Origin: Polaromonas sp.
GTDB lineage: Bacteria > Pseudomonadota > Gammaproteobacteria > Burkholderiales > Burkholderiaceae_C
NCBI GenBank assembly: GCA_021731285.1
Contig: JAKFXR010000081.1
Span: forward strand, 1-41,779
DNA length: 41,779 nucleotides
Direction: 5' to 3'
Under the pieces are notes generated by a model. That model made no database searches. It had not been told where the DNA came from and saw only the letters and a program-made list of their open reading frames with translations. Shown piece after piece: positions 8,648 through 18,136 of this stretch (positions within the stretch are counted from its first letter, which is position 1; each line of letters opens with the position of its first letter). Made by a program: the position numbers and the translations under genes.

Positions 8648-9565
8648 TCACGCCGGGGTGACGGACCGCCCCATCACGGCGTGCAACAGGTCGGGCAGCA
8701 TGCCCAACATGCGCAGAGCGTCCTGTCCGGGGGGTGTGCTGCTTGCAAAGTACAGATGCAAGGCAATCGGGGCAAAGTCATGCAGGGGTACCGCCGTGAT
8801 GGACGTCGCGTCCAGATTGCTGGCGGTCAAAAAATCAACCACCGTCCAGCCCATGCCTCGCTTGACCAGCTCCAGCGCAAGCCGTGAGGTATGGACCTGC
8901 ACGCTGGCAGGCGCGCTCAGGCCCAGGTGGCGGGCCAGTTCGTCTATCGACTGACACATCGGATCATCGCCCACCAGCCGTATCAGCGGCATGCCGGACA
9001 AAAACGTCATGGGGTTCTGCCGCCGTGCACGCACAGCGCGTTGCCAGATACCGGGGGTGACGGCCAGATAGAGCGGCCCGGTCATCAGCATGGTGCTGGT
9101 GATCAGCGGATGCGGGTGCTCGTAAAAACCCAGCGCAAAATCCACACCCCGTGTGAGCAGCGCCTGCACCATCTGATCCTGGTGCAAGGTGCGCACTTCC
9201 ACGTTGATGCGGGGGTGGCGCGCCAGATGTTTTTCCAGCACCAGCGGTAAAAACTCATGACTGATGGAGGGAATGGCGGCCAGCCGGACCTGGCCGCCGT
9301 CGGCCTGGCGCAAGTTGAGCGCGATGCGTTTGAGCTCATCCAGTTTGCGGTGGATCAGCGTGGACTCTTCAAACAGGACCCTTGCCTCAGGCGTGGGCGC
9401 CAGCGTGCCTTTGGCGCGGGTGAACAGCTTGTAGCCGAGTTGAAGTTCGGTGTGACCGATGGTTTTGCTCACGGCCGATGGCGTGATGAAGATCAGGCGT
9501 GCGGCGGCGCTCATGTTGCCGGTCTGCATGACGGCCTGGAAGACTTCGAGTTGCCTGAGATTCAT
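8648..9565 (-). CDS. LysR-family transcription regulator
   Basis: A 305-residue LysR-type regulator: N-terminal winged helix-turn-helix (residues 1-60, starting MNLRQLEVFQAVMQTGNMSA, with TPSAVSKTIGHTE as recognition helix) and a periplasmic-binding-protein-like effector domain (about 90-295). It is divergent from the asparaginase gene across about 200 bases, the standard layout of a LysR protein and its target, so control of asparagine/aspartate use is the simplest reading. The effector is not known. It converges on lnt with only 23 bases between the two stops. Confidence 0.9.
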   Translation of the reverse strand: MNLRQLEVFQAVMQTGNMSAAARLIFITPSAVSKTIGHTELQLGYKLFTRAKGTLAPTPEARVLFEESTLIHRKLDELKRIALNLRQADGGQVRLAAIPSISHEFLPLVLEKHLARHPRINVEVRTLHQDQMVQALLTRGVDFALGFYEHPHPLITSTMLMTGPLYLAVTPGIWQRAVRARRQNPMTFLSGMPLIRLVGDDPMCQSIDELARHLGLSAPASVQVHTSRLALELVKRGMGWTVVDFLTASNLDATSITAVPLHDFAPIALHLYFASSTPPGQDALRMLGMLPDLLHAVMGRSVTPA

Positions 9566-9718
9566 ACTTTTGGCCTCGAGGAGGCTGCTCTGCGAGAAGG
9601 GGGTGAATTTTATTCATACCTGCCGGCCAATTATGCACTGCTGCCCACGCGGGGCATCGCTACGATGAGCCACCTCTGGCCGCCAAGACCAAGGTAAAGC
9701 CGGCTGGACCACCACTGA

Positions 9719-10846
<1,128 letters not shown>

Positions 10847-10951
10847 AGTCATTGGCCCCCACTCTTTTCACTGCGTGTAATGCGCTGCCCCCCGAGGGGG
10901 CTGAACTTGCTCGGGACGGCCCTTCGCTGCGTTCCAAGCGGCGCTGAATCC

Positions 10952-10989
10952 AAAGGCCTGCTGGCGCTTGCTGCGCCAGCAGGCCTTTT
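10952..10989 (+). terminator. Strong rho-independent terminator after ansB
   Basis: A perfect 16-bp stem (AAAGGCCTGCTGGCGC and its complement) closes a 5-base TTGCT loop and ends in TTTT. It lies about 105 bases downstream of the asparaginase stop and before glyQ, so it separates the two transcription units. The A-tract/T-tract symmetry means that it could also work on the other strand. Confidence 0.85.
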
Positions 10990-11095
10990 GCATGGGTGCC
11001 GGGACAGCGCCGCGTAAAATGAATGGTTTGGCGATTTCCTCCTGTGGTGTCGCTGCCCCGGGGCCGCAACTGGCGCCGCGCTTTTCCCACAACCG

Positions 11096-12007
11096 ATGTC
11101 CATGCTCACTTTTCAGCAAATCATTTTGAAGTTGCAGTCCTACTGGGATGCCCAGGGCTGCGCGCTGCTGCAGCCCTATGACATGGAAGTCGGCGCCGGT
11201 ACGTCGCACACCGCTACGTTTTTAAGAGCACTTGGACCGGAGCCCTGGAAAGCAGCCTATGTGCAGCCCAGCCGCCGGCCCAAGGATGGTCGGTACGGCG
11301 AGAACCCCAACCGCCTGCAGCACTATTACCAGTACCAGGTGGTGCTTAAGCCCGCGCCGGCCAACATCCTTGAGCTCTACCTTGGTTCACTCGAAGCCCT
11401 GGGCTTTGACCTGAAGAAAAACGACATCCGGTTTGTGGAAGACGATTGGGAAAACCCGACCCTGGGCGCCTGGGGCCTGGGCTGGGAAGTCTGGCTCAAC
11501 GGCATGGAGGTCACCCAGTTCACCTACTTCCAGCAGGTGGGTGGCATCGACTGCAAGCCCATCACCGGCGAGATCACCTACGGGCTGGAGCGCCTCGCCA
11601 TGTACCTGCAGGGCGTGGACAACGTCTACAACCTGACCTGGACCGACGGCCTCAGCTACGGCGATGTGTACAAGCAAAACGAAGTTGAACAATCGACGTA
11701 CAACTTCGAGCACAGTGACGCAGATTTTCTGTTCACCGCGTTCACCGCGCACGAAAAGCAGGCCAAACATTTGATCGACGTGCAACTGGCGTTGCCTGCG
11801 TATGAACAGGTGCTCAAGGCCGCGCACAGCTTCAATTTGCTCGATGCACGCGGTGCGATCAGCGTGACGGAGCGCGCCGCCTACATTGGCCGCATCCGCA
11901 ACCTGGCGCGCGCCGTGGCGCAAAGCTATTACGAAAGCCGCGAACGCCTGGGCTTCCCGATGGCGCCGCGCGAGTGGGTGGACCAGATGACGAAGAAGGC
12001 TGCATAA
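11096..12007 (+). CDS. glyQ: Glycyl-tRNA synthetase alpha subunit
   Basis: The catalytic subunit of the bacterial alpha2-beta2 glycyl-tRNA synthetase, which makes Gly-tRNA from glycine, ATP and tRNA. It is 303 residues, the usual length, and strongly conserved: [20 protein letters not shown], then [20 protein letters not shown] and [20 protein letters not shown] around the active site. ATG at 11096 is used; ATG at 11102 would also serve. glyS follows after 4 bases, in the standard operon order. Confidence 0.98.
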   Translation: MSMLTFQQIILKLQSYWDAQGCALLQPYDMEVGAGTSHTATFLRALGPEPWKAAYVQPSRRPKDGRYGENPNRLQHYYQYQVVLKPAPANILELYLGSLEALGFDLKKNDIRFVEDDWENPTLGAWGLGWEVWLNGMEVTQFTYFQQVGGIDCKPITGEITYGLERLAMYLQGVDNVYNLTWTDGLSYGDVYKQNEVEQSTYNFEHSDADFLFTAFTAHEKQAKHLIDVQLALPAYEQVLKAAHSFNLLDARGAISVTERAAYIGRIRNLARAVAQSYYESRERLGFPMAPREWVDQMTKKAA

Positions 12008-12011
12008 ACCA

Positions 12012-14150
12012 ATGACAACAAAAAACCTTCTGGTTGAACTGTTTGTGGAAGAGCTGCCGCCCAAGGCGCTCAAAAAACTTGGTGATGCATTTGCGGAAGG
12101 TATCTTTCGCGGTCTTGAAGAGCGAGATTTCCTATGTTCGGAGTCCGAAAGTACGGTGTTTGCTTCACCGCGACGCCTCGCTGTTCACATCACTGCAGTC
12201 CGTTCTGTGTCCCAGCCACGGCCTCGAGCCCCGGTCACGCTGATGCCTGCTTCGGTGGGTTTGGCGGATGGCAAGCCTACTCCTGCACTACTTAAAAGAA
12301 TACAAACCAAGCTGTATCACCCAGACGTTGATATCGATTGGGTAATGCGTGAACGGATATTCACAGCAGAAGAGAATGGCAAGCAAGTTTTAAAGCACCG
12401 CGAAGATTTAGCGACCGGTGGAACCTTGGAAGTTGGGCTTGAAGGGGCGCTTGACGAAGCACTTCACAAGTTGCCTATTCCGAAGGTCATGTCCTATCAA
12501 CTTGAAAAGGACTGTGAGTTTCCTGGCTGGAGTAGCGTGAGCTTCGTTCGCCCCGCTCACGGTCTGGTGGCATTGCACGGCAGCGATGTCGTGCACATCG
12601 AAGCGCTGGGCCTGAAGGCCGGCAACAGCACACACGGCCACCGCTTTGAAGCAGCGGTTGACCCGGTCGTGCTGAAAGACGCCGACAACTATGCAGTCAC
12701 ACTGAAAAAAGATGGCGCGGTCATTGCCAGCTTTGCCGAGCGCAAGGCCGAGATCGCCAAACAGCTGGCTACGGCGGCTGCCAAAGTTGGCGGTGGCGTC
12801 AAGGCCATTGACGACGACGCGCTGCTCGACGAGGTCACCGCGCTGGTCGAGCGCCCCAATGTGCTGGTCTGCGAGTTCGAAAAAGAATTCCTCGACGTGC
12901 CGCAGGAATGCCTGATCCTCACGATGAAGGCCAACCAGAAATACTTTCCGCTGCTCGAAGCCTCCGGCAAGCTCAGCAACAAATTTCTGGTGGTCAGCAA
13001 CATCAGCCCGCTTGACGCCAGTGCCGTGATCCAGGGCAACGAACGCGTGGTGCGCCCGCGCCTGGCCGACGCCAAATTCTTTTTTGACCAGGACCGCAAG
13101 AAGACACTGGCGTCGCGCGTTGAAGGCCTGGGCAAGGTCGTGTACCACAACAAGCTGGGCTCACAAGGCAATCGCATCAAGCGCGTGCGCGCCATCGCCG
13201 AGGCCATTGCCAATCGCATCGACCCCGGACGGGTCGCTGACGTGCAGCGCGCCGCAGAACTGGCCAAGACCGACCTGGTGACCGACATGGTGGGCGAGTT
13301 TCCGGAGTTGCAGGGCATCATGGGCCGCTACTACGCACTCAATGACGGCTTGAGTGTTGACGTCGCCGACGCGATTGAAGACCACTACAAACCGCGCTTC
13401 GCCGGCGACGGGTTGCCACGCAATACCGTCGGCGTCATCGTTGCGCTGGCAGACAAGCTGGAAACCCTGGTGGGCATGTTCGGCATTGGTAATTTGCCCA
13501 CGGGCGACAAGGACCCGTTTGCATTGCGGCGCCATGCGCTGGGCGTGATTCGCATGCTGGTTGAAAAAGACCTGCCTCTGGGGCTGGTCGAACTGGTCGC
13601 AGGCGCGCAGCCGGTGTTCGGCGAGAAGATTCAGGATGCGTCCGCAGCACTGGTCGATTTCATCTACGACCGCCTCTCCGGCTCCCTGCGCGAGCAGGGC
13701 TACAGCGCACAGGAAGTGGATGCCGTGCTGGCCTTGCGCCCGCAGCGGCTCGGCGATGTCGCCAAGCGCCTGGCCGCCGTGCGCGCCTTCGCCGCCCTGC
13801 CCGAAGCGCCGGCCCTGGCCGCCGCCAACAAACGCATCAGCAACATCCTGAAAAAGGCAGATGGCGTGGACGCCCATGTCAGCGAGCTGCTGCTGCAGGA
13901 GCCGGCCGAAAAAGCCCTGCACGCAGCAATGAAACAGGTGGCCCCGCAGGCCAGCGCCCGGTTTGACGCTGGCGACTACGCGGCCTCGCTGCAAGCCCTG
14001 GCCGCGCTGCGCGAGCCGGTGGATGCTTTCTTCGAGGGCGTGATGGTCAACGCAGAGCAAGCCGACTTGCGGCTGAACCGGCTGGGCTTGCTGGCCACCC
14101 TGCACCAGGCCATGAACCGTGTGGCCGACTTGTCCAAACTCGCGAGCTGA
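12012..14150 (+). CDS. glyS: Glycyl-tRNA synthetase beta subunit
   Basis: The tRNA-binding subunit of the heterotetrameric glycyl-tRNA synthetase, 712 residues, with the usual N-terminal opening (LLVELFVEELPPKALKKL), a central HD-like region and a C-terminal anticodon-binding domain. It starts 4 bases after glyQ and is certainly co-translated with it. A stretch of the 5' part (about 12100-12540) has visibly lower GC and different codon choice (for example AAA AGA, GTT TTA, GAT TTA) than the rest of the gene, while the protein stays conserved; this looks like a recombination mosaic and is reported as a finding. Confidence 0.97.
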   Translation: MTTKNLLVELFVEELPPKALKKLGDAFAEGIFRGLEERDFLCSESESTVFASPRRLAVHITAVRSVSQPRPRAPVTLMPASVGLADGKPTPALLKRIQTKLYHPDVDIDWVMRERIFTAEENGKQVLKHREDLATGGTLEVGLEGALDEALHKLPIPKVMSYQLEKDCEFPGWSSVSFVRPAHGLVALHGSDVVHIEALGLKAGNSTHGHRFEAAVDPVVLKDADNYAVTLKKDGAVIASFAERKAEIAKQLATAAAKVGGGVKAIDDDALLDEVTALVERPNVLVCEFEKEFLDVPQECLILTMKANQKYFPLLEASGKLSNKFLVVSNISPLDASAVIQGNERVVRPRLADAKFFFDQDRKKTLASRVEGLGKVVYHNKLGSQGNRIKRVRAIAEAIANRIDPGRVADVQRAAELAKTDLVTDMVGEFPELQGIMGRYYALNDGLSVDVADAIEDHYKPRFAGDGLPRNTVGVIVALADKLETLVGMFGIGNLPTGDKDPFALRRHALGVIRMLVEKDLPLGLVELVAGAQPVFGEKIQDASAALVDFIYDRLSGSLREQGYSAQEVDAVLALRPQRLGDVAKRLAAVRAFAALPEAPALAAANKRISNILKKADGVDAHVSELLLQEPAEKALHAAMKQVAPQASARFDAGDYAASLQALAALREPVDAFFEGVMVNAEQADLRLNRLGLLATLHQAMNRVADLSKLAS

Positions 14151-14161
14151 CGCAGCAAATC

Positions 14162-14911
14162 ATGATGGACCTCAAACTGGCCTGGCGGGCATGGAAAACA
14201 CGCTACCGTGACCAGGTGTTTGAGTTGCGCGCCATTCGCCAGGCCCTGCGCGGCGGTGGGGCGGTGCTGGATGTGGGCGCCAACAAGGGCAGCTACCTTT
14301 ACTCCATGGCGCGCTGGGCGGGCGCCTCGCCTGTGGTGGCCTTTGAGCCGCAGCGCAAGCTGGCGCAGTACCTGGTGGGCGCATGCCAGCGCAGCGGCCT
14401 GAACAACGTCACCGTCGAGAACCTGGCTCTGTCCAGCCAGAGGGGCGAGCTTGATCTGTTCATCCCGGGCGACGGCGACTCGCCGGGCGCCTCGCTGGAG
14501 GCCGGCATTGCCGACAAGACAGCCTGCCGCAAAGAGACGGTCCAGGTCACGACACTTGACGCCTACGCGGCCGAAAAACTGCGCGCACCGATACGGGTGA
14601 TCAAGATCGACGTGGAGGGCCATGAGCTGGCGGTGCTGCAGGGCGCACTGGCATTGATCCAGCGCGACAAACCGCTGCTGGTGATCGAATGCGAAGGGCG
14701 GCACATGCCTGCGGGCAAGACGGTGCAGGAATTCATTGCATGGGTGGTGTCGCTGGGTTACACCGCCACGCTGGCCATGCCTGGTGTCGGGGAGTTGCCA
14801 GCGGCGCAGTTTCGCGATGAAATCCACCAGAAGCAGACCGGCGAGCGCTTCTGGGACGCCAAGGATTACTTCAACAACTTTATTTTCCGACCTGTGGATG
14901 GCCTGCCATGA
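14162..14911 (+). CDS. FkbM-family SAM-dependent methyltransferase
   Basis: A 249-residue class I methyltransferase. The SAM-binding motif I is DVGANKG (37-43), followed by VVAFEPQ and a KIDVEGHE motif near residue 157, both characteristic of the FkbM family, which usually O-methylates sugars or other small molecules. It lies 11 bases after glyS and overlaps gmhB by 4 bases (ATGA), so it is part of the operon. The position next to a heptose enzyme suggests a saccharide substrate, perhaps in lipopolysaccharide, but this is inference from context. Confidence 0.85.
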   Translation: MMDLKLAWRAWKTRYRDQVFELRAIRQALRGGGAVLDVGANKGSYLYSMARWAGASPVVAFEPQRKLAQYLVGACQRSGLNNVTVENLALSSQRGELDLFIPGDGDSPGASLEAGIADKTACRKETVQVTTLDAYAAEKLRAPIRVIKIDVEGHELAVLQGALALIQRDKPLLVIECEGRHMPAGKTVQEFIAWVVSLGYTATLAMPGVGELPAAQFRDEIHQKQTGERFWDAKDYFNNFIFRPVDGLP

Positions 14912-15483
14912 AGCTTGTGATTCTGGACCGTGACGGCACCATCAACAGCGACAGCGACGAATACGTCAAAAGCCCCGAGGAGTGGATGCCGCTGCCCGGC
15001 GCGCTGGAAGCGATTGCGCGGCTTAACCATGCAGGCTGGCATGTGGTGATCGCGTCCAACCAGTCCGGTCTGGGCCGGGGGCTGTTTGATGTGGCCTCGC
15101 TCAATGCCATGCACGCCAAGATGCACAAAATGCTGGCCGCCGTGGGTGGCCGCATTGATGCGGTGTTTTACTGCCCTCACAGTCCCGAGGAAAGCTGCCA
15201 CTGCCGCAAGCCCCTGCCGGGTTTGTTTGAACAGATAGGCGCGCGTTTTGGTGTGCCGCTCAAGGCTGTGCCGACGGCAGGCGACTCCGTGCGCGATCTG
15301 GTGGCCGGCGCTGCCGCGGGCTGCGAGCCGCATCTGGTGTTGACCGGCAAGTCGGCCTCTTACCTGGAGGGCGGGCAGCCCGATGGCTTGCCTGCCGGCA
15401 CCCGCCTGCACCGGGACCTGGCCGCTTTTGTCGAATTCCTTTTGACCCGCGGTCTGCCCGATGCCGAAAATGCTACCAAATAG
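14908..15483 (+). CDS. gmhB: D-glycero-beta-D-manno-heptose 1,7-bisphosphate 7-phosphatase
   Basis: Removes the C7 phosphate in the ADP-heptose pathway that supplies the LPS inner core; cytosolic. It is a HAD-type phosphatase with nucleophile D7 and acid/base D9 in LDRDGTIN. The GmhB zinc loop is visible as YCPHSPEESCHCRKP near residues 89-103 (Cys, His, Cys, Cys). At 191 residues it has the family length. The ATG overlaps the FkbM stop. The last codons and the TAG stop fall inside a GCTAT-type hairpin repeat (15472-15488), so the repeat has set the C-terminus. Confidence 0.93.
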   Translation: MKLVILDRDGTINSDSDEYVKSPEEWMPLPGALEAIARLNHAGWHVVIASNQSGLGRGLFDVASLNAMHAKMHKMLAAVGGRIDAVFYCPHSPEESCHCRKPLPGLFEQIGARFGVPLKAVPTAGDSVRDLVAGAAAGCEPHLVLTGKSASYLEGGQPDGLPAGTRLHRDLAAFVEFLLTRGLPDAENATK

Positions 15484-15526
15484 ATAGCATGCTTGTTCTG
15501 TGCTGAAAGGGCCAGTGCCCTGAAAA
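15472..15526 (+). repeat. GCTAT-type hairpin repeat, copy 4 (over gmhB stop)
   Basis: GCTACCAAATAGATAGC (15472-15488) forms the stem-loop, followed by ATGCTTGTTCTGTGCTGAAAGGGCCAGTGCCCTG. It is a diverged relative of the other copies (AAAGGGC shared). The TAG in the hairpin loop is the gmhB stop codon. Confidence 0.45.
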
Positions 15527-15556
15527 CCTTGTCACTTTGTTTTTAAAGATACCGCC

Positions 15557-16312
15557 ATGGCCCTGATTCGATCCGTTTTGCACCTGTTGTGGATGGCCGT
15601 CACCGTGATCCCCTGGGCACTGGCCGTTCTGGTGTTTTCCCTGTTCGGCAGCAGCACGCAGATTTACTGGATGTGTGTCGGCTGGCTGCGCGTGGCGGTC
15701 AGTGGCGGCACTTTTATTCTGGGCATCAAAAACCGGGTGACAGGCATGGAAAACCTGCCCACCGGCGAGACCAGCGCGGCGGTGCTTCTGCTCAAACACC
15801 AGAGCACCTGGGAAACGTTTTGCATGCCAACCCTGATGCCGCATCCGCTGGCCTACGTCTTCAAGAAAGAACTGCTTTACGTGCCGTTTTTTGGCTGGGC
15901 CATGGCCCGCATGGACATGATCCACATCGATCGCAGCCAGCGCGCCCAGGCTTTCAACAAGGTGGTGGAGCAAGGCCGCCGCCTCATGAGCCAGGGCGTC
16001 TGGGTCATCATGTTTCCCGAGGGCACGCGTATAGAGCGCGGGCAGCAGGGCGTCTACAAAACCGGTGGCACCCGCCTGGCGATTGAAACCGGCGCGCCGG
16101 TGATTCCGGTGGCGGTGTCGTCCGCCAAATGCTGGCCGCGCAAGGCCTTCATCAAGAAACCCGGCATCGTTGATTTCTCCATCGGCAAACCCATCAGCAG
16201 TGTGGGCCGCAAGCCCGAAGAACTGATGCGCGAAGTCGAGGCCTGGATTGAAGCCGAAATGCGGCGCCTGGACCCCGAGGCTTATCCCGAGACCGCAGAA
16301 ACCCGGCTTTGA
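15557..16312 (+). CDS. plsC: 1-acyl-sn-glycerol-3-phosphate acyltransferase (PlsC-type)
   Basis: Predicted to acylate lysophosphatidic acid to phosphatidic acid at the inner membrane. The N-terminus has a membrane helix (LLWMAVTVIPWALAVLVFSL, residues 10-29). The catalytic motif appears as KHQSTWE (H81, E86), an HX4E form in place of the textbook HX4D that is also found in related proteobacterial proteins, followed by MFPEGTRIERG near residue 153 for glycerol-phosphate binding. The length of 251 residues is normal. The gene sits between gmhB and a YgjP-type gene on the same strand, an order I associate with Comamonadaceae and relatives. Confidence 0.92.
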   Translation: MALIRSVLHLLWMAVTVIPWALAVLVFSLFGSSTQIYWMCVGWLRVAVSGGTFILGIKNRVTGMENLPTGETSAAVLLLKHQSTWETFCMPTLMPHPLAYVFKKELLYVPFFGWAMARMDMIHIDRSQRAQAFNKVVEQGRRLMSQGVWVIMFPEGTRIERGQQGVYKTGGTRLAIETGAPVIPVAVSSAKCWPRKAFIKKPGIVDFSIGKPISSVGRKPEELMREVEAWIEAEMRRLDPEAYPETAETRL

Positions 16313-16351
16313 TGCGCCCGCCCATCTGATCGCCCAGCGCTAAACTGCTCC

Positions 16352-17356
16352 ATGCAAAGCCTTCTTCAGTTCACCCTGGACCTCTTTGCGCCCGAGCCTG
16401 AAAAGCCCGCGGCCCTCCAGCCTGACCCCACTGAAACTTCAGGACGAAAACCATCATCTGCCCTTTCGGGGGAAGGCGTTTTAGCTATTGAAAACATAGC
16501 AACAGCGAGTACCGCCCCAGCCCCGCTGCCCGCGCAGACCTTGCAGCAGGTGCTGGCACCGGCCACCTACCGGCATCCCCGCGCGACGCGCGAAGCCCTG
16601 CTGGGCGACACCCTGGTGGGCTACCAGTTCCGGCGCGGCAAGCGCCGCACCATTGGTTTTTCTGTCGGCGGCGAGGGTCTGGTGGTCAGCGCCCCCAAGT
16701 GGGTGCCCCTTTATGAAATAGACAAAGCCGTGCAGGAAAAAGCCGGCTGGATCGTCAAAAAGCTCCATGAAACACGGGCCAGGCACGACCGTCTGGAGGC
16801 CGCCCGCATTGAGTGGAGAGACGGGACCACCCTGCCTTTTCTGGGGGAGCCGGTCATCGTGGTCATAGACCCCCGGCATGCTTTTGGTGGTGTCGGCGGC
16901 GAGCTCAAAGCCGCGGCCATGTTGAGTGCGCCGCCGCCCCCCCATGCCAGCCTGCCTGGCGTGGCGAACATGACGCTGCATATAGCGCTGGCCCATGACG
17001 CGACGCCCGACCAGATTCGCGACAGCGTGCAAGCATGGCTGATGCGTCAGGCCAAGCGTCTTTTTACCGAACGGCTTGACCACTTTGCACCCCAACTGGG
17101 CGTGCAATGGCGCAAACTAAGCCTGAGCAGCGCAGGCACCCGCTGGGGCAGTGCCAGTGCGGACGGATCCATCCGGCTGAACTGGCGGCTGATTCACTTC
17201 AAACAGTCGGTGATCGACTACGTGGTGGTGCATGAGCTGAGCCATTTACGGGTGATGGACCACAGCCCGCGCTTCTGGGACACTGTTCGCGCCGTTGTTC
17301 CGGACTATGCAGAGCTCAGAGGCCAGTTGAAAGACGAATCACTGCCCAAATGGTAA
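16352..17356 (+). CDS. YgjP/SprT-like metallopeptidase (DUF45)
   Basis: A 334-residue protein whose C-terminal 250 residues match the YgjP-like (DUF45) metallopeptidases. The zinc site is HELSH with H294 and H298 plus H304 in DHSPRFW, and the family signature SSAGTRWGSASADGSIRLNWRL precedes it (split across residues 258-280). The first 85 residues are a Pro/Ala-rich extension of low conservation, part of which (16486-16502, GCTATTGAAAACATAGC) looks like the hairpin of the intergenic repeat family absorbed into the coding sequence. The physiological substrate is unknown. Soluble, no signal peptide. Confidence 0.85.
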   Translation: MQSLLQFTLDLFAPEPEKPAALQPDPTETSGRKPSSALSGEGVLAIENIATASTAPAPLPAQTLQQVLAPATYRHPRATREALLGDTLVGYQFRRGKRRTIGFSVGGEGLVVSAPKWVPLYEIDKAVQEKAGWIVKKLHETRARHDRLEAARIEWRDGTTLPFLGEPVIVVIDPRHAFGGVGGELKAAAMLSAPPPPHASLPGVANMTLHIALAHDATPDQIRDSVQAWLMRQAKRLFTERLDHFAPQLGVQWRKLSLSSAGTRWGSASADGSIRLNWRLIHFKQSVIDYVVVHELSHLRVMDHSPRFWDTVRAVVPDYAELRGQLKDESLPKW

Positions 17357-17403
17357 ATATTTCACAATACTGAGCCCCAAGGTTGGCACGCTTACGATAC
17401 AAC

Positions 17404-17431
17404 TTGCGATGCCGCACAAATTTGTTAAAAT
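17404..17431 (+). promoter_or_regulatory. Possible sigma-70 promoter for the signalling locus
   Basis: TTGCGA (17404-17409) and TAAAAT (17426-17431) are 16 bases apart in an AT-rich patch that stands out from the surrounding GC-rich DNA. Two TGATAAA words follow at about 17440-17456. This is a pattern match only. Confidence 0.3.
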
Positions 17432-17500
17432 CTGTAAAATGATAAATGTGATAAAAGTGACAAGGGATAGACTGAACTCCTACGCCTAGGTGGGTTTGCC

Positions 17501-17941
17501 ATGAACGAAAAACCAATCCTCGTTGTTGAAGACAATCCAGATCACCTGGAACTCACGGTGCTCACGCTTCAGGAGCAAGGGGCGGACACGTCTATCGTGA
17601 CGGCCCGGGACGGCGCGGAAGCACTTGACTATTTGTTTGGCCAGGGCATTCATGCCGGCCGCGACACCCAGAAGCAACCCGCCTTCATCCTGCTCGACAT
17701 GAAGCTGCCCAAGCTCTCCGGCCTGGATGTGCTGCGCAGTGTTCGCGCCAATCCGCTGACTGCCCTGATTCCGGTCGTCATGCTCACATCGTCCAGCGAA
17801 CAATCCGACATCATTGCCTGTTACCAAAGCGGAGCCAACGGCTTCGTACGCAAGCCGGTTGACTTTGGTGAGTTCACCGAAAAGCTCAGCCGCCTGCAGG
17901 ACTACTGGCTGCGCGTCAACGAGTCCATCGCCAGCGCCTGA
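17501..17941 (+). CDS. Single-domain CheY-like response regulator (Rcp1 type)
   Basis: A 146-residue receiver domain without an output domain. The phosphorylation site is D66 (ILLDMKLPK); the acidic pocket is E10/D11 (VVEDN), and the switch residues are T96 (MLTSS) and K118 (VRKPVD). The spacing, with an extra loop GQGIHAGRDTQKQ before the aspartate, is that of Rcp1-like regulators that partner phytochrome-type kinases. It probably receives phosphate from the kinase at 18137, whose HisKA domain is of the same phytochrome-like class. ATG at 17501 has AGGTGGG upstream. What it acts on is unknown. Confidence 0.9.
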   Translation: MNEKPILVVEDNPDHLELTVLTLQEQGADTSIVTARDGAEALDYLFGQGIHAGRDTQKQPAFILLDMKLPKLSGLDVLRSVRANPLTALIPVVMLTSSSEQSDIIACYQSGANGFVRKPVDFGEFTEKLSRLQDYWLRVNESIASA

Positions 17942-17942
17942 C

Positions 17943-17964
17943 GCCGGGGCCGGCTGACCCCGGC
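17943..17964 (+). terminator. GC-rich hairpin after the response regulator gene
   Basis: GCCGGGG and CCCCGGC (7 bp) enclose an 8-base loop directly after the stop codon, without a T-run. It may attenuate transcription or stabilise the 3' end rather than terminate fully. Confidence 0.3.
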
Positions 17965-18136
17965 TGTCAGTCTCTGCTGCCGCACACGCCGGCGCATCTT
18001 CCGGCAACTCTTGAGCCCCGCGCATTTTTGTGCGCATCCAACATGAACCCCGGCCCAAGGGCCGCAGGCGCCTGAAGTGCTTCCCCCTGCGAAGGTGTTG
18101 CCGTACAGTTGAAACAGTTCAACATCGGAAGGCAGC

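Noticed and set aside
10862-10951. A repeat shared between the ansB 3' region and 34350-34430 (both begin TTCACTGCGTG)
   Set aside because: Only the first 11 bases and general C/G-runs agree by eye; not enough to call a family.
17943-18136. Possible small RNA between the response regulator and the large kinase, because of two hairpins
   Set aside because: The stems (17943-17964 and GCGCA/TGCGC near 18018) are short, and there is no promoter or T-run to define a transcript.
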